Of a stretch of DNA of 64,000 nucleotides, positions 7,757-16,428 are shown one piece after another. The position numbers and the translations under genes were made by a program. How positions within the stretch are numbered: the first letter of the stretch is position 1; each line of letters begins with the position of its first letter. The notes under the pieces were generated by a model, which had not been told where the DNA came from, ran no database searches, and saw nothing but the letters and a program-made list of their open reading frames with translations. This DNA comes from Roseovarius bejariae (lineage in GTDB: Bacteria > Pseudomonadota > Alphaproteobacteria > Rhodobacterales > Rhodobacteraceae), in assembly GCF_009669325.1 (NCBI RefSeq), contig NZ_SZWE01000001.1:2795501-2859500 (forward strand), given 5' to 3'.

Positions 7757-10204
7757 ATGGTTGATCTCCCGCAAAAGGCCCGTGTGGTCATCATCGGTGG
7801 TGGTGTGGTGGGTTGCTCGGTGGCCTATCACCTGACCAAACTGGGCTGGCGCGATGTGGTTTTGCTGGAACGCAAGCAATTGACCAGTGGCACCACATGG
7901 CATGCCGCAGGTCTCATCGCGCAGTTACGGGCGACGGCGAATATGACCAAGCTCGCCAAGTACTCGCAAGAGCTTTACGGCAACCTCGAAGAGGAAACCG
8001 GCGTTGCCACCGGATTCAAGCGGGTGGGGTCGATCACCGTGGCCCTGACCGAGGAGCGGCGCGAGGAGATCTACCGTCAGGCGGCCATGGCCCGCGCCTT
8101 TGGCGTGGATGTCGAGGAAATCAGCGCAGCGGAGGTGCAGGCCAAATATCCGCATCTGAATATCGAGGGCGTCAAAGGCGCGGTCTATCTGGACAAGGAC
8201 GGGCAGGGCGATCCGGCCAATATCGCGCTGGCCTTGGCCAAGGGCGCGCGGCAGAGCGGCGCGGTGATCAAGGAACGTGTCAAGGTCAGCGGCGTGGCGC
8301 GCAGTGGGCAACGGATCACGGGCGTCGATTGGCAGGCCGAGGATGGCGGCGCGGGGCATATCGAGGCCGAGATGGTGGTCAATTGCGCGGGTATGTGGGG
8401 CCATGAAGTGGGCCGGATGCTGGGCACCAATGTACCGCTTCAAGCCTGCGAGCATTTCTATATCGTCTCGGAACCCATCGAGGGGTTGAGCCAGTTGCCT
8501 GTCCTGCGGGTGCCGGATGAATGTGCCTATTACAAGGAAGACGCGGGCAAGATGATGCTGGGTGCGTTCGAGCCCACATCCAAACCATGGGGGATGCAGG
8601 GTATCCCCGAGGATTTCGAGTTTGACCAACTGCCCGAAGATTTCGACCATTTCGAGCCCATCCTGGAATGGGCCGTGAACCGGATGCCGATGCTGGGCGA
8701 GGCGGGGATTCATACCTTCTTCAACGGGCCGGAAAGTTTCACGCCGGACGATGCCTATCACCTTGGGCGCTGCCCCGAGATGGAAAACGTCTGGGTTGCC
8801 GCCGGGTTCAACTCGGTCGGTATTCAAAGTGCCGGGGGCGCGGGCATGGCGCTGGCCCAGTGGATGGAGGATGGCGCGAAGCCCTTTGATCTGGGCGATG
8901 TGGATATTGCCCGGATGCAGCCTTTTCAGGGCAACAAGCGCTACCTGGTGGAGCGCTCCACCGAAACCCTGGGCCTGCTTTATGCCGATCATTACCCGTA
9001 TCGCCAGAAGGCGACGGCACGTGGTGTGCGACGTTCGCCCTTTCATGTGCAACTTCTGGAGCAAGGCGCGGTCATGGGTGAGGCCGCCGGATGGGAGCGG
9101 GCCAACTGGTTCGCCGAGCCGGGACAAGAGCGGGAATATGACTACAGTTGGGGGCGGCAGAACTGGTTTGACAATGCCGCGGTCGAGCATGCCGCGATCC
9201 GTGGTGGCGTGGGCATGTATGACATGTCGAGTTTCGGGAAACTGCGGGTCGAGGGGCCGGAGGCCGAGGGGTTCCTCAATCATGTCTGCGGCGCGGATAT
9301 GAGCGTGCCGGTGGGCAAGATCGTCTATACCCAGTTCCTGAATGACCGGGGCGGGATCGAGGCGGACGTCACCGCCACCCGGCTGTCGGAAACCGCCTAT
9401 TTGGTGGTGACCCCGGCGGCGACGCGGCTGGCCGATGAGACATGGCTGCGCCGGCATCTCGGGGGCCGCATGGTGGTGATCACTGATGTAACGGCGGGCG
9501 AGGGGGTGCTGGCCGTCATGGGGCCGCGCGCGCGGGAAGTCATGCAAGCGGTTTCGCCCGATGATTTCAGCAACGCGGGGCATCCTTTTGGCCATGCCCG
9601 GCAGGTCGAGATCGGCATGGGGCTGGCGCGGGCGCACCGGGTGTCTTACGTGGGTGAGCTTGGCTGGGAAATCTATGTCAGCGCCGATATGTGCGGCCAT
9701 GTTTTCGAGACCTTGATGGAGGCCGGGGCCGCGCATGACCTGACCCTGTGCGGGATGCATGTGATGGACAGTTGCCGGATCGAAAAAGGGTTCCGGCATT
9801 TCGGGCATGACATCACCTGCGAGGATCATGTTCTGGAGGCGGGGCTTGGTTTTGCGGTGTCGAAAACCAAACCCGATTTCATTGGTCGCGCGGCGGTGGA
9901 GCGCAAGCGCGACGAGGGATTGCGCCATCGCATGGTGCAATTCCGGCTGAGCGACCCCGAGCCGATGCTCTATCATAACGAGCCGATCCTGCGGGATGGG
10001 CAAATCGTCGGATACTTGAGTTCGGGCAACTATGGCCATCACCTTGGCGGGGCCATTGGGCTTGGCTATGTGCCCTGCGAGGGGGAAAGCGCGGCGGAGG
10101 TTCTGGCCTCAAGCTATGAGATCGACGTGGCGGGTACGCGCGTGATGGCCGAGGCGAGCCTGAAACCGATGTATGACCCATCATCCGAACGCATGCGCGG
10201 CTAA
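7757..10204 (+). CDS. FAD/GcvT oxidoreductase, dimethylglycine-dehydrogenase-like (copy 2)
   Basis: 815 residues, exactly the length of copy 1 and collinear with it. FAD motif VIIGGGVVG (11-19), TSGTTWHAAG (43-52) with His49 as the expected covalent flavin site, then FAO, GCV_T and GCV_T C-terminal domains. The expected activity is folate-linked oxidative demethylation of dimethylglycine or sarcosine. Of two in-frame ATGs, 7757 is preferred: AGGAAA lies before it and MVDLPQKARV aligns with MADLPNKAKV of copy 1, whereas 7745 has no ribosome site. It follows bmt across a palindrome-rich spacer and may be expressed separately. Differences in the substrate domain suggest the two copies act on different methylamines. 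Confidence 0.85.
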   Translation: MVDLPQKARVVIIGGGVVGCSVAYHLTKLGWRDVVLLERKQLTSGTTWHAAGLIAQLRATANMTKLAKYSQELYGNLEEETGVATGFKRVGSITVALTEERREEIYRQAAMARAFGVDVEEISAAEVQAKYPHLNIEGVKGAVYLDKDGQGDPANIALALAKGARQSGAVIKERVKVSGVARSGQRITGVDWQAEDGGAGHIEAEMVVNCAGMWGHEVGRMLGTNVPLQACEHFYIVSEPIEGLSQLPVLRVPDECAYYKEDAGKMMLGAFEPTSKPWGMQGIPEDFEFDQLPEDFDHFEPILEWAVNRMPMLGEAGIHTFFNGPESFTPDDAYHLGRCPEMENVWVAAGFNSVGIQSAGGAGMALAQWMEDGAKPFDLGDVDIARMQPFQGNKRYLVERSTETLGLLYADHYPYRQKATARGVRRSPFHVQLLEQGAVMGEAAGWERANWFAEPGQEREYDYSWGRQNWFDNAAVEHAAIRGGVGMYDMSSFGKLRVEGPEAEGFLNHVCGADMSVPVGKIVYTQFLNDRGGIEADVTATRLSETAYLVVTPAATRLADETWLRRHLGGRMVVITDVTAGEGVLAVMGPRAREVMQAVSPDDFSNAGHPFGHARQVEIGMGLARAHRVSYVGELGWEIYVSADMCGHVFETLMEAGAAHDLTLCGMHVMDSCRIEKGFRHFGHDITCEDHVLEAGLGFAVSKTKPDFIGRAAVERKRDEGLRHRMVQFRLSDPEPMLYHNEPILRDGQIVGYLSSGNYGHHLGGAIGLGYVPCEGESAAEVLASSYEIDVAGTRVMAEASLKPMYDPSSERMRG

Positions 10205-10266
10205 TCCCCCTCGCAATCGGGCTGTGATCGGGCTATGGCCACAGTCAACGGATTGGGAGTGAGAGA

Positions 10267-10743
10267 ATGGAAGACGAGGTTTTGGCGCGTATCTCGGCCT
10301 CGCCCGCGCGGCGTGTCATGGGGGTTCTGTCGATGGGCGCCCTTGGGGTGATCCTTGTTTACGTGGGGTTTGCACGTCCGCCCGACAGCTTTGCCTGGCA
10401 GATTGTCCTGATCGTTTTCGGGGTGGCCGCGCTGTTTCTGGCGGATCGGATGCGGCGGGCCACGGCGGAGGTTCTGGAATTGACCCGAACCGAGTTGCGC
10501 AGCACCGACGGGACGGTGATTGCGCGTGTCGAGGAAATCGAGCATCTGGACCGTGGGTTTTTCGCGTTCAAGCCGTCGAACGGGTTTTTGATGCGGTTGA
10601 GCACAAAGAAAAAGGCCCGGTGGGAACCAGGCCTGTGGTGGTGCTTGGGGCGGCGTGTGGGAATTGGTGGCGTCACGCCTGGGTCGCAATCCAAAGCCAT
10701 GGCCGAGATCATGGCCGCCCTGATGCATCAGCGTTCTGAGTAG
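10267..10743 (+). CDS. small conserved membrane protein, unknown function
   Basis: 158 residues with two adjacent transmembrane helices (about 18-35 and 44-60) and a soluble C-terminal half containing WEPGLWWCLGRRVGIGG and PGSQSKAMAEIM. The fold resembles small bacterial PH-like membrane proteins, but no family is assigned with confidence. GGGAGTGAGAGAATG gives the start. It follows the second oxidoreductase by 62 bases on the same strand and converges with the pilus assembly genes. Confidence 0.65.
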   Translation: MEDEVLARISASPARRVMGVLSMGALGVILVYVGFARPPDSFAWQIVLIVFGVAALFLADRMRRATAEVLELTRTELRSTDGTVIARVEEIEHLDRGFFAFKPSNGFLMRLSTKKKARWEPGLWWCLGRRVGIGGVTPGSQSKAMAEIMAALMHQRSE

Positions 10744-10782
10744 CGGCAGCCCCGTCTGTCGGTGTCTAGACCGGCTACAGTG

Positions 10783-11340
10783 TCATTTGTAGTCGACCTT
10801 GGGCACCAAACGCGGTGCGGTGAATATTCTCGTTTCGACATTGAGCGCATCGCCCAAGCCGACCTTGAAGCTGGGTGTGTAGACCGAGACCGCTTCGACG
10901 AGAATGATCTGCTGTCCTTCGATCAGTTCCGGCAAGCGATCCGTTTGTTCGTTGATGGACGTATCGTCCAGATCCTCTAATGTGCCAGTCCCGCGTGTAT
11001 GCGACCAAGATACATGGTATTTTTGAGTGTCTTCATCGTATTCAACAACCGAAACGCGAATTTGGTTTTCGCCTTCATCATTGGTCATGTCATCAAAGAC
11101 TGTCAGGGTCCGATCCAGATAGTTGGAGGTGATAGCAAATTCTTCGCGCGAAATCATGTCTGCGATGGTATAGGTCGCCTTTTCGCGCGCGCTTTGATAG
11201 CGGTGAACTTCGTGAAACTCATACGTGGCCGCCGTGGCCCAGAACAGCATGGGCAGGGCGATCACCGTTTCCACCATGATGCTGCCATGTGTGTCTTTGC
11301 GGAAGTCTTTCAGAAGGCGTTTCAATCGTTGAAAAAGCAT
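10783..11340 (-). CDS. TadE-like pilus assembly protein
   Basis: 185 residues. A basic N-terminus (FQRLKRLLKDFRKDTHGSI) precedes a TadE-type helix with VETVIALPMLF, including the conserved Glu, then a periplasmic domain. TadE and TadF pseudopilin-like proteins are cleaved by a TadV-type peptidase and help assemble Flp pili. The ATG at 11340 follows the upstream stop by one base and has AGGAG 10 bases before it; a longer frame would use a TTG inside the neighbouring gene. It is the last of three cotranscribed genes. Confidence 0.75.
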   Translation of the reverse strand: MLFQRLKRLLKDFRKDTHGSIMVETVIALPMLFWATAATYEFHEVHRYQSAREKATYTIADMISREEFAITSNYLDRTLTVFDDMTNDEGENQIRVSVVEYDEDTQKYHVSWSHTRGTGTLEDLDDTSINEQTDRLPELIEGQQIILVEAVSVYTPSFKVGLGDALNVETRIFTAPRLVPKVDYK

Positions 11341-11341
11341 T

Positions 11342-11875
11342 TTACTTGGGCTCCTGAACAAATGCCGTCATCGCAACGATGCTAGCGTCGCCGCTTGCGT
11401 CTTTCGTGAGTTTGCTGCCCAAAAGCGCCGCCGGGAACAGCGGGCGATATTTGTAGCAGGCCCGCAAAACCATCAAATCATTCTCGCCACCGGTTTGAAA
11501 TGCGACGGGATTGGTTTCTTCGGCGCGATCGGTGCAGTCGACAGTGTCACTCAGCGACGTATAGTTGCGAATGCTTTTCTGCCGCATTTCAAGGCGAAGC
11601 GATTCCTTGCAATGAGCAACCGATAGGGCATTGTCGCAGATCTTGTCCTTGATCTCATCATGCTGCCAGTCCGCGCCGGTGCCGAGACGAATTTCACGGA
11701 CGGTCATGTCGAGGCCGCGCTCAAGTAGGGCGTAGCGCATGGTGATGAAGCCAAGTTCGACCGCGATCAAGAGCAAGGCAATGAAGACCGGGAAGATGAT
11801 CACGAATTCCACCGTGACTACACCTTCAGTGTCGTCTCGGAAGCGCCGGAGAAGGGGAAGCTTGAGACGTCTCAT
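11342..11875 (-). CDS. TadE/TadF-like pilus assembly protein
   Basis: 177 residues. DDTEGVVTVEFVIIFPVFIALLL is the TadE-type prepilin-like segment with the conserved Glu; a periplasmic domain with four or five cysteines follows (ICDNA, HCKES, VDCTD, RACYK), suggesting disulfides. The start ATG overlaps the stop of the vWA gene (ATGA, 11872-11875), so translation is coupled. A longer in-frame extension lies wholly inside that neighbour and is rejected. Confidence 0.75.
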   Translation of the reverse strand: MRRLKLPLLRRFRDDTEGVVTVEFVIIFPVFIALLLIAVELGFITMRYALLERGLDMTVREIRLGTGADWQHDEIKDKICDNALSVAHCKESLRLEMRQKSIRNYTSLSDTVDCTDRAEETNPVAFQTGGENDLMVLRACYKYRPLFPAALLGSKLTKDASGDASIVAMTAFVQEPK

Positions 11876-13920
11876 TGGGTCAACTTCAAGGCCATGACAT
11901 TGGAGGCGATGGCGCCGAATGTCTGATTGATATCCAATGTCGTCGAGATGAAGTGATTGGCCGGCGTACTGGCACATTTCTCAAGTTCCTCGGCGGCAGT
12001 ATCACCTTCGCCCAGTTCGAAGGCGATGGTGTAGATCGTTACCCCCTCATTATCGGCGGCATTGCAGACATCCTCCATGCGCGAGTTCTTTTCATAAGGT
12101 GTCAAGCGCGAGGAGGAGCCCGAGTTGTATTGATTGTAAGCGCCCCAGTCACCGCTGATGTCGCCGTATTCATAGGGGGTCATAAGGCCCCAGGCCTCTT
12201 CCCAGGAAAAACGCTCGTAGAACTTGTCTTCAGGTTGAGTGAAGTTTTCCTCGACATAATCAAGGGTCTCTTCTGCCAAGTCGATCGTATCCACGGCCAC
12301 ATTGAAACCAGCCGACAAATTGCTCAGATTCCCGTTGTATTCGGTCAGTTCGTCGATTTTGGCGTTGAACTCCGACGTGGAGTATCTATCGCCGTCAGAG
12401 AAACCCTGGTCTGGATCGAGCTTGATGTATTCATGCGACGAAGGGGAATAGAGGTAGAAGGACGGTTCGGGTTGCCCGGTCATGTCGGCCCCCACTTCCA
12501 CTTCGTTGTACTCGCATGTCCAATACCAGTACGCACCGCAGAGCCATTCGCTATAAGACACGTGCCCCCATGGCGTGGTTGCGCGAACGAATACCATTTC
12601 CGTTTCCGCCGCTGCCGGTTCATTGAGCAGGTAGAGGTTAGAGTTGGGCCCACGGTAATCGCTGGAGGCATGGCTTTCGGGTACATCGGGATCCAACAGA
12701 TTGTTCGGATCGCTCAGGAGATAGGTGTTGGAGTTGGCCCCGTCGCCCATGACGACCATGATCTTCATGGCCTTGGGGCTGCTGTAGGATTCGGGAAGTG
12801 TCTCAAAATCGGAATCGACGAGCATGGTGTGCGTCGTCGTCAGGTTCCCGTCGTTGTCGACTTCAGGGATGTCCTGTGTATTTGCTTGCAGGGCAGTTGC
12901 AACCGGCTGGAATTTCGGGTCCAGCAGGGCGGCGCCCCATTTGACGCCCATGTCAGACGATGTACCGCCCGCCGCGGTCAGTGCATCAATCTTGTCATGC
13001 AGATCGGCCTCGTTGCTTGAGTAGGCAAGGATTTCGAAACGCGGATCGGCATAGCAAGACGAGTTGTAGGCGCTTGAATAGCCGTTCTCGATGTCACCGT
13101 TGCCGACGGTGCCGAAATCGGCGTTGTTCCAGCTACCGTAGTCGACCGAGGTGTAAATCGTTTGCGCGTAGTCGCGATCGGGATCGATATAAGGATCCGC
13201 GAAGTCGCCGTCGTCAAACGAAAGGCAGCGTGTGTAGTGATGTGTCGTGTTGGCGCTCAGCGCATTGTAGATCGCCGCGGGCGGTGGTGCGTTGAAGCTG
13301 TAGGGCACGATTGAGAAGGCGACCTTGCCACCCTCGGAATTGTTCAGGATTTGTGTGACGAAGTCTTTCGCGGCATCTTGGAGCGCATCCAGGCGATCAC
13401 CGGCCATAGAGCCGGACACGTCGAGCACAAGGGCGATTTCAAGCTGTTGAACACTTGTACGCGCGGTCGAGGCCGCGGCGGCGCTCAGGGTCTCGACGCC
13501 GGTCAGGCGCATAAGGTGGGTGTCGAGTGTCTCGCTGGCTGATGCCGAGACTTTTGCCGAGGCTTGCGTCACGACAATATCGCCCTCATTGATGGCATGG
13601 AGGGCATCTTCGAGGCCGGCTTTCTTGAAGTGATCCTTGAGTCGGTCTTCGGCGTCAGGTGTGTCGGGATCTTCGTCATACGGTACGGTTGCGGCTGACA
13701 GCACGGCGGCATCAAGATTGGCCTGAAGCTTGGCGCGGTGCATTTCTTGACGCATGACGTCAACACCGAAGCTGGCGATCAGCAAAATGATAAACAGGAG
13801 ATAAAGTGTTAAAAGTGTAGCGCCGCCATCTTCATCATGGCGAAACCGTTTTGACGCAATCAGCCGTGTATGAACACCCGCCAACTTTTTGCAGCGCGAC
13901 TTCAAATTGATCGTTCGCAT
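11872..13920 (-). CDS. TadG-like protein with von Willebrand A domain
   Basis: 682 residues. A TadE/G-like N-terminus (about 28-77, EDGGATLLTLYLLFIILLIASFG in two pieces of helix) anchors the protein. A von Willebrand A domain follows with a complete MIDAS start, LVLDVSGSM (Asp167, Ser169, Ser171), interrupted by long acidic, Tyr/Ser/Asn-rich insertions, and ends near GVTIYTIAFELGEGD. Such proteins are linked to Tad pilus assembly and surface adhesion. It heads a three-gene minus-strand operon with two TadE-like genes. GC is visibly lower than in the flanking genes. No Flp pilin, TadA ATPase or secretin lies beside it. Confidence 0.85.
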   Translation of the reverse strand: MRTINLKSRCKKLAGVHTRLIASKRFRHDEDGGATLLTLYLLFIILLIASFGVDVMRQEMHRAKLQANLDAAVLSAATVPYDEDPDTPDAEDRLKDHFKKAGLEDALHAINEGDIVVTQASAKVSASASETLDTHLMRLTGVETLSAAAASTARTSVQQLEIALVLDVSGSMAGDRLDALQDAAKDFVTQILNNSEGGKVAFSIVPYSFNAPPPAAIYNALSANTTHHYTRCLSFDDGDFADPYIDPDRDYAQTIYTSVDYGSWNNADFGTVGNGDIENGYSSAYNSSCYADPRFEILAYSSNEADLHDKIDALTAAGGTSSDMGVKWGAALLDPKFQPVATALQANTQDIPEVDNDGNLTTTHTMLVDSDFETLPESYSSPKAMKIMVVMGDGANSNTYLLSDPNNLLDPDVPESHASSDYRGPNSNLYLLNEPAAAETEMVFVRATTPWGHVSYSEWLCGAYWYWTCEYNEVEVGADMTGQPEPSFYLYSPSSHEYIKLDPDQGFSDGDRYSTSEFNAKIDELTEYNGNLSNLSAGFNVAVDTIDLAEETLDYVEENFTQPEDKFYERFSWEEAWGLMTPYEYGDISGDWGAYNQYNSGSSSRLTPYEKNSRMEDVCNAADNEGVTIYTIAFELGEGDTAAEELEKCASTPANHFISTTLDINQTFGAIASNVMALKLTQ

Positions 13921-14226
13921 ATGACCACCTCGTAGGACGGACTTCGCCCATTGCCACGGAATAAACTCCGAATTTTATGTACTCCGGAGTTGGCAGAATT
14001 AGGGCGAAATTAGGAAAGAAAGTGGCGCACCGGGGCCCATACGGTGACGATACGTATTGTTTTCAAGGATTGTCCTGAAAACTGGGATAATTCGCGCGGC
14101 AAGGTAAAACTTGGCAAGTCTTGTTCGCTGTGGGTGGACAAAATTGTCGCATGCTTTAACGATACCTGAACGTAATGATTGCTATCAAAGCTGGCGGCAA
14201 GACCAGCCCACACCGGGGAGAAAGAC
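13921..14226. other. intergenic region with divergent promoters (306 bp)
   Basis: No gene was found. It separates the minus-strand vWA/TadG gene from the plus-strand dehydrogenase and must hold both promoters. AACTCCG (13967-13973) and CGGAGTT (13984-13990) form an inverted repeat. The part near the dehydrogenase is AT-rich; no promoter box could be assigned with confidence. Confidence 0.5.
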
Positions 14227-15657
14227 ATGACCAAGACCAAGGAACCCACATTTCGCGAAAGCGTAGACTTGATGTTCAACCGCGCGGTTTCGCTGATGGA
14301 TCTCCCCCCCGGGCTGGAAGAAAAGATCAGGGTATGCAACGCGACGTATACAGTACGGTTCGGCGTGCGCCTGCGTGGTCAGATTCATACATTCACCGGC
14401 TATCGCAGCGTGCATTCGGAACATATGGAGCCGGTCAAGGGTGGTATTCGGTACGCGACATCGGTCAATCAGGACGAGGTCGAGGCCCTGGCGGCGTTGA
14501 TGACCTACAAGTGTGCGCTTGTGGAGGCTCCTTTCGGGGGGTCGAAAGGCGGGCTGTGTGTCGATCCGCGCGAGTGGGATGAACATGAGCTTGAACGCAT
14601 CACCCGGCGCTTTGCCTATGAATTGGCCAAGCGCGACCTGATCCATCCTTCCCAGAACGTGCCCGCGCCTGACATGGGCACGGGTGAACGTGAGATGGCA
14701 TGGATCGCGGACCAGTATCGCCGGATGAATACCACCGATATCAACGCGCGGGCCTGTGTGACAGGCAAGCCGGTGAATGCGGGTGGTATCCAGGGCCGGA
14801 CCGAGGCCACCGGCCGTGGTGTGCAATATGCCCTGCGCGAGTTCTTCCGCCATCCCGAGGATGTCAAGAAGGCGGGGCTGAGCGGTAAGCTGGACGGTAA
14901 GCGCGTTGTGGTGCAGGGGCTTGGTAACGTGGGCTATCACGCGGCGAAGTTCCTGTCAGAGCAGGACGGCTGCAAGATCACGGCGGTTATCGAGCGTGAC
15001 GGCGGGTTGATGGATGAAAACGGCCTTGATGTCGAAGACATCCGCAACTGGATCGCCAAGCATGGCGGCGTGGACGGGTATCCTTCGGGCAAGTACATCC
15101 GGGATGGCTCGAAGTATCTTGAGCACGATTGCGATATCCTGATCCCTGCGGCGCTTGAAGGGGTGATCAACCTCGACAATGCCGAGAACATCAAGGCGCC
15201 CTTGATCATCGAAGCGGCGAATGGCCCGGTGACGGCCGGGGCCGATGCCATACTTCGCCAGAAGGGTACGGTTATCATTCCCGATATGTATGCCAACGCG
15301 GGTGGTGTGACGGTGTCCTATTTCGAATGGGTCAAGAACCTGAGCCATATTCGCTTTGGCCGGATGGGCCGCCGTCAGGAGGAGGCTCGGCACGAATTGA
15401 TCGTCAACGAGCTTCACAAGCTGGATGAGCATCTGGGCGAAAAATGGTCGATGTCGCCGGACTTCAAGCAAAAGTACCTGCGCGGGGCCGACGAGTTGGA
15501 GCTTGTACGCTCGGGCCTCGATGACACGATGCGCACGGCGTATCAGTCGATGCGTGCAATCTGGCACGAGCGCGAAGATTGCGAAGACCTGCGCACGGCG
15601 GCCTATCTTGCGTCGATCGAGAAAGTCGCCGCCAGCTACCGCGCCTTGGGCCTTTAA
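14227..15657 (+). CDS. Glu/Leu/Phe/Val dehydrogenase, probable glutamate dehydrogenase
   Basis: 476 residues. The catalytic segment KCALVEAPFGGSKGG holds the active-site lysine, PVKGGIRY the substrate-binding lysine, and VVQGLGNVGYHAA the NAD(P) Rossmann turn. ANGPVTAGAD and NAGGVTVSYFEWVKN are typical of glutamate dehydrogenases. It interconverts glutamate with 2-oxoglutarate and ammonia. The start follows GGGGAGAAAG by 3 bases; an upstream in-frame ATG at 14179 lacks a ribosome site. Monocistronic or joined to the DUF6151-like gene 9 bases downstream. The nearby sarcosine and betaine genes release amine nitrogen, so a catabolic role is plausible. Confidence 0.85.
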   Translation: MTKTKEPTFRESVDLMFNRAVSLMDLPPGLEEKIRVCNATYTVRFGVRLRGQIHTFTGYRSVHSEHMEPVKGGIRYATSVNQDEVEALAALMTYKCALVEAPFGGSKGGLCVDPREWDEHELERITRRFAYELAKRDLIHPSQNVPAPDMGTGEREMAWIADQYRRMNTTDINARACVTGKPVNAGGIQGRTEATGRGVQYALREFFRHPEDVKKAGLSGKLDGKRVVVQGLGNVGYHAAKFLSEQDGCKITAVIERDGGLMDENGLDVEDIRNWIAKHGGVDGYPSGKYIRDGSKYLEHDCDILIPAALEGVINLDNAENIKAPLIIEAANGPVTAGADAILRQKGTVIIPDMYANAGGVTVSYFEWVKNLSHIRFGRMGRRQEEARHELIVNELHKLDEHLGEKWSMSPDFKQKYLRGADELELVRSGLDDTMRTAYQSMRAIWHEREDCEDLRTAAYLASIEKVAASYRALGL

Positions 15658-15666
15658 GGGGCCATC

Positions 15667-16278
15667 GTGGCCTTGACGGTGCGCAAGGCCTGCCGGTGCG
15701 GCGGGGTTCAAATGACTTTAGCAGTGCCCGCCCCATCGGCGGGCACGCGCGTGACATGCCATTGCAGGGATTGCCAGACAGCGGCGCAAGCCTTTGGTGG
15801 AGGGGTCGATATTCTCAATCCTGCTGGTGGCACAGAGATTTGGCAGACCACGCCAGATCGCTTGTGCTTCGAGCGGGGTGAAGAGCTTTTGGAGATACGG
15901 CGGCTTTCGCCCAAGGGGCTTTATCGTTGGGTCGCACGCTGTTGTGATACGCCGATGATCAACACCATGAACAAAGTGCATCTGCCCTTTGCTGGGGTTG
16001 TGTTGCGCCAATCAGAGGTGGAGGGCGAGGCGGCATGCCTTGGCCCGTCGCGATGTCTGGCCTTTACCAAGGATGCAATGCCCGGGGCGGGCACCCCTGC
16101 GGCCGACCGTGGGTTTTACGGGGCCGCTTTTCAAGTTCTGGGGCGTATGGCCCAGGCTTGGCTTTCGGGGCGGGCGAGGCGCAACCCGCTTGTGGCCGAG
16201 GATGGCACGCCGATTGCCCCGGTCAGCGTGATCTCCAGGGAAGCGCGTCAGGCGGCAACTCCAGAGCACCTGCACTAG
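15667..16278 (+). CDS. DUF6151-like / GFA-like zinc protein
   Basis: 203 residues. CRCGGVQMTL, then TCHCRDCQTAAQAFGGG and RCCDTPM form a cysteine pattern like that of glutathione-dependent formaldehyde-activating (GFA) enzymes; the overall layout fits DUF6151. Zinc binding is expected. No reaction is proven for this branch, although a formaldehyde link would fit the neighbouring demethylation genes. The start is GTG, 9 bases after the dehydrogenase stop. Confidence 0.65.
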   Translation: MALTVRKACRCGGVQMTLAVPAPSAGTRVTCHCRDCQTAAQAFGGGVDILNPAGGTEIWQTTPDRLCFERGEELLEIRRLSPKGLYRWVARCCDTPMINTMNKVHLPFAGVVLRQSEVEGEAACLGPSRCLAFTKDAMPGAGTPAADRGFYGAAFQVLGRMAQAWLSGRARRNPLVAEDGTPIAPVSVISREARQAATPEHLH

Positions 16279-16428
16279 AACGGATTGGACTGCTTCAAGG
16301 GGGTCATGGCGTGGCGCTTGGCGGCCGGGAAAAGGGCGTGGGAAAATAATCGCTTTCCGGCCTTGGCGGCCATTGCCATCGGGCATGGAACTTGGTTCAC
16401 TCCGCGGCGAAGTATCAGGGAGATGGCG

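Noticed and set aside
11875..13020. 381-codon plus-strand open frame opposite the vWA/TadG gene
   Set aside because: It lies wholly antisense to a protein with clear TadG and vWA motifs, and its own translation shows no family features.
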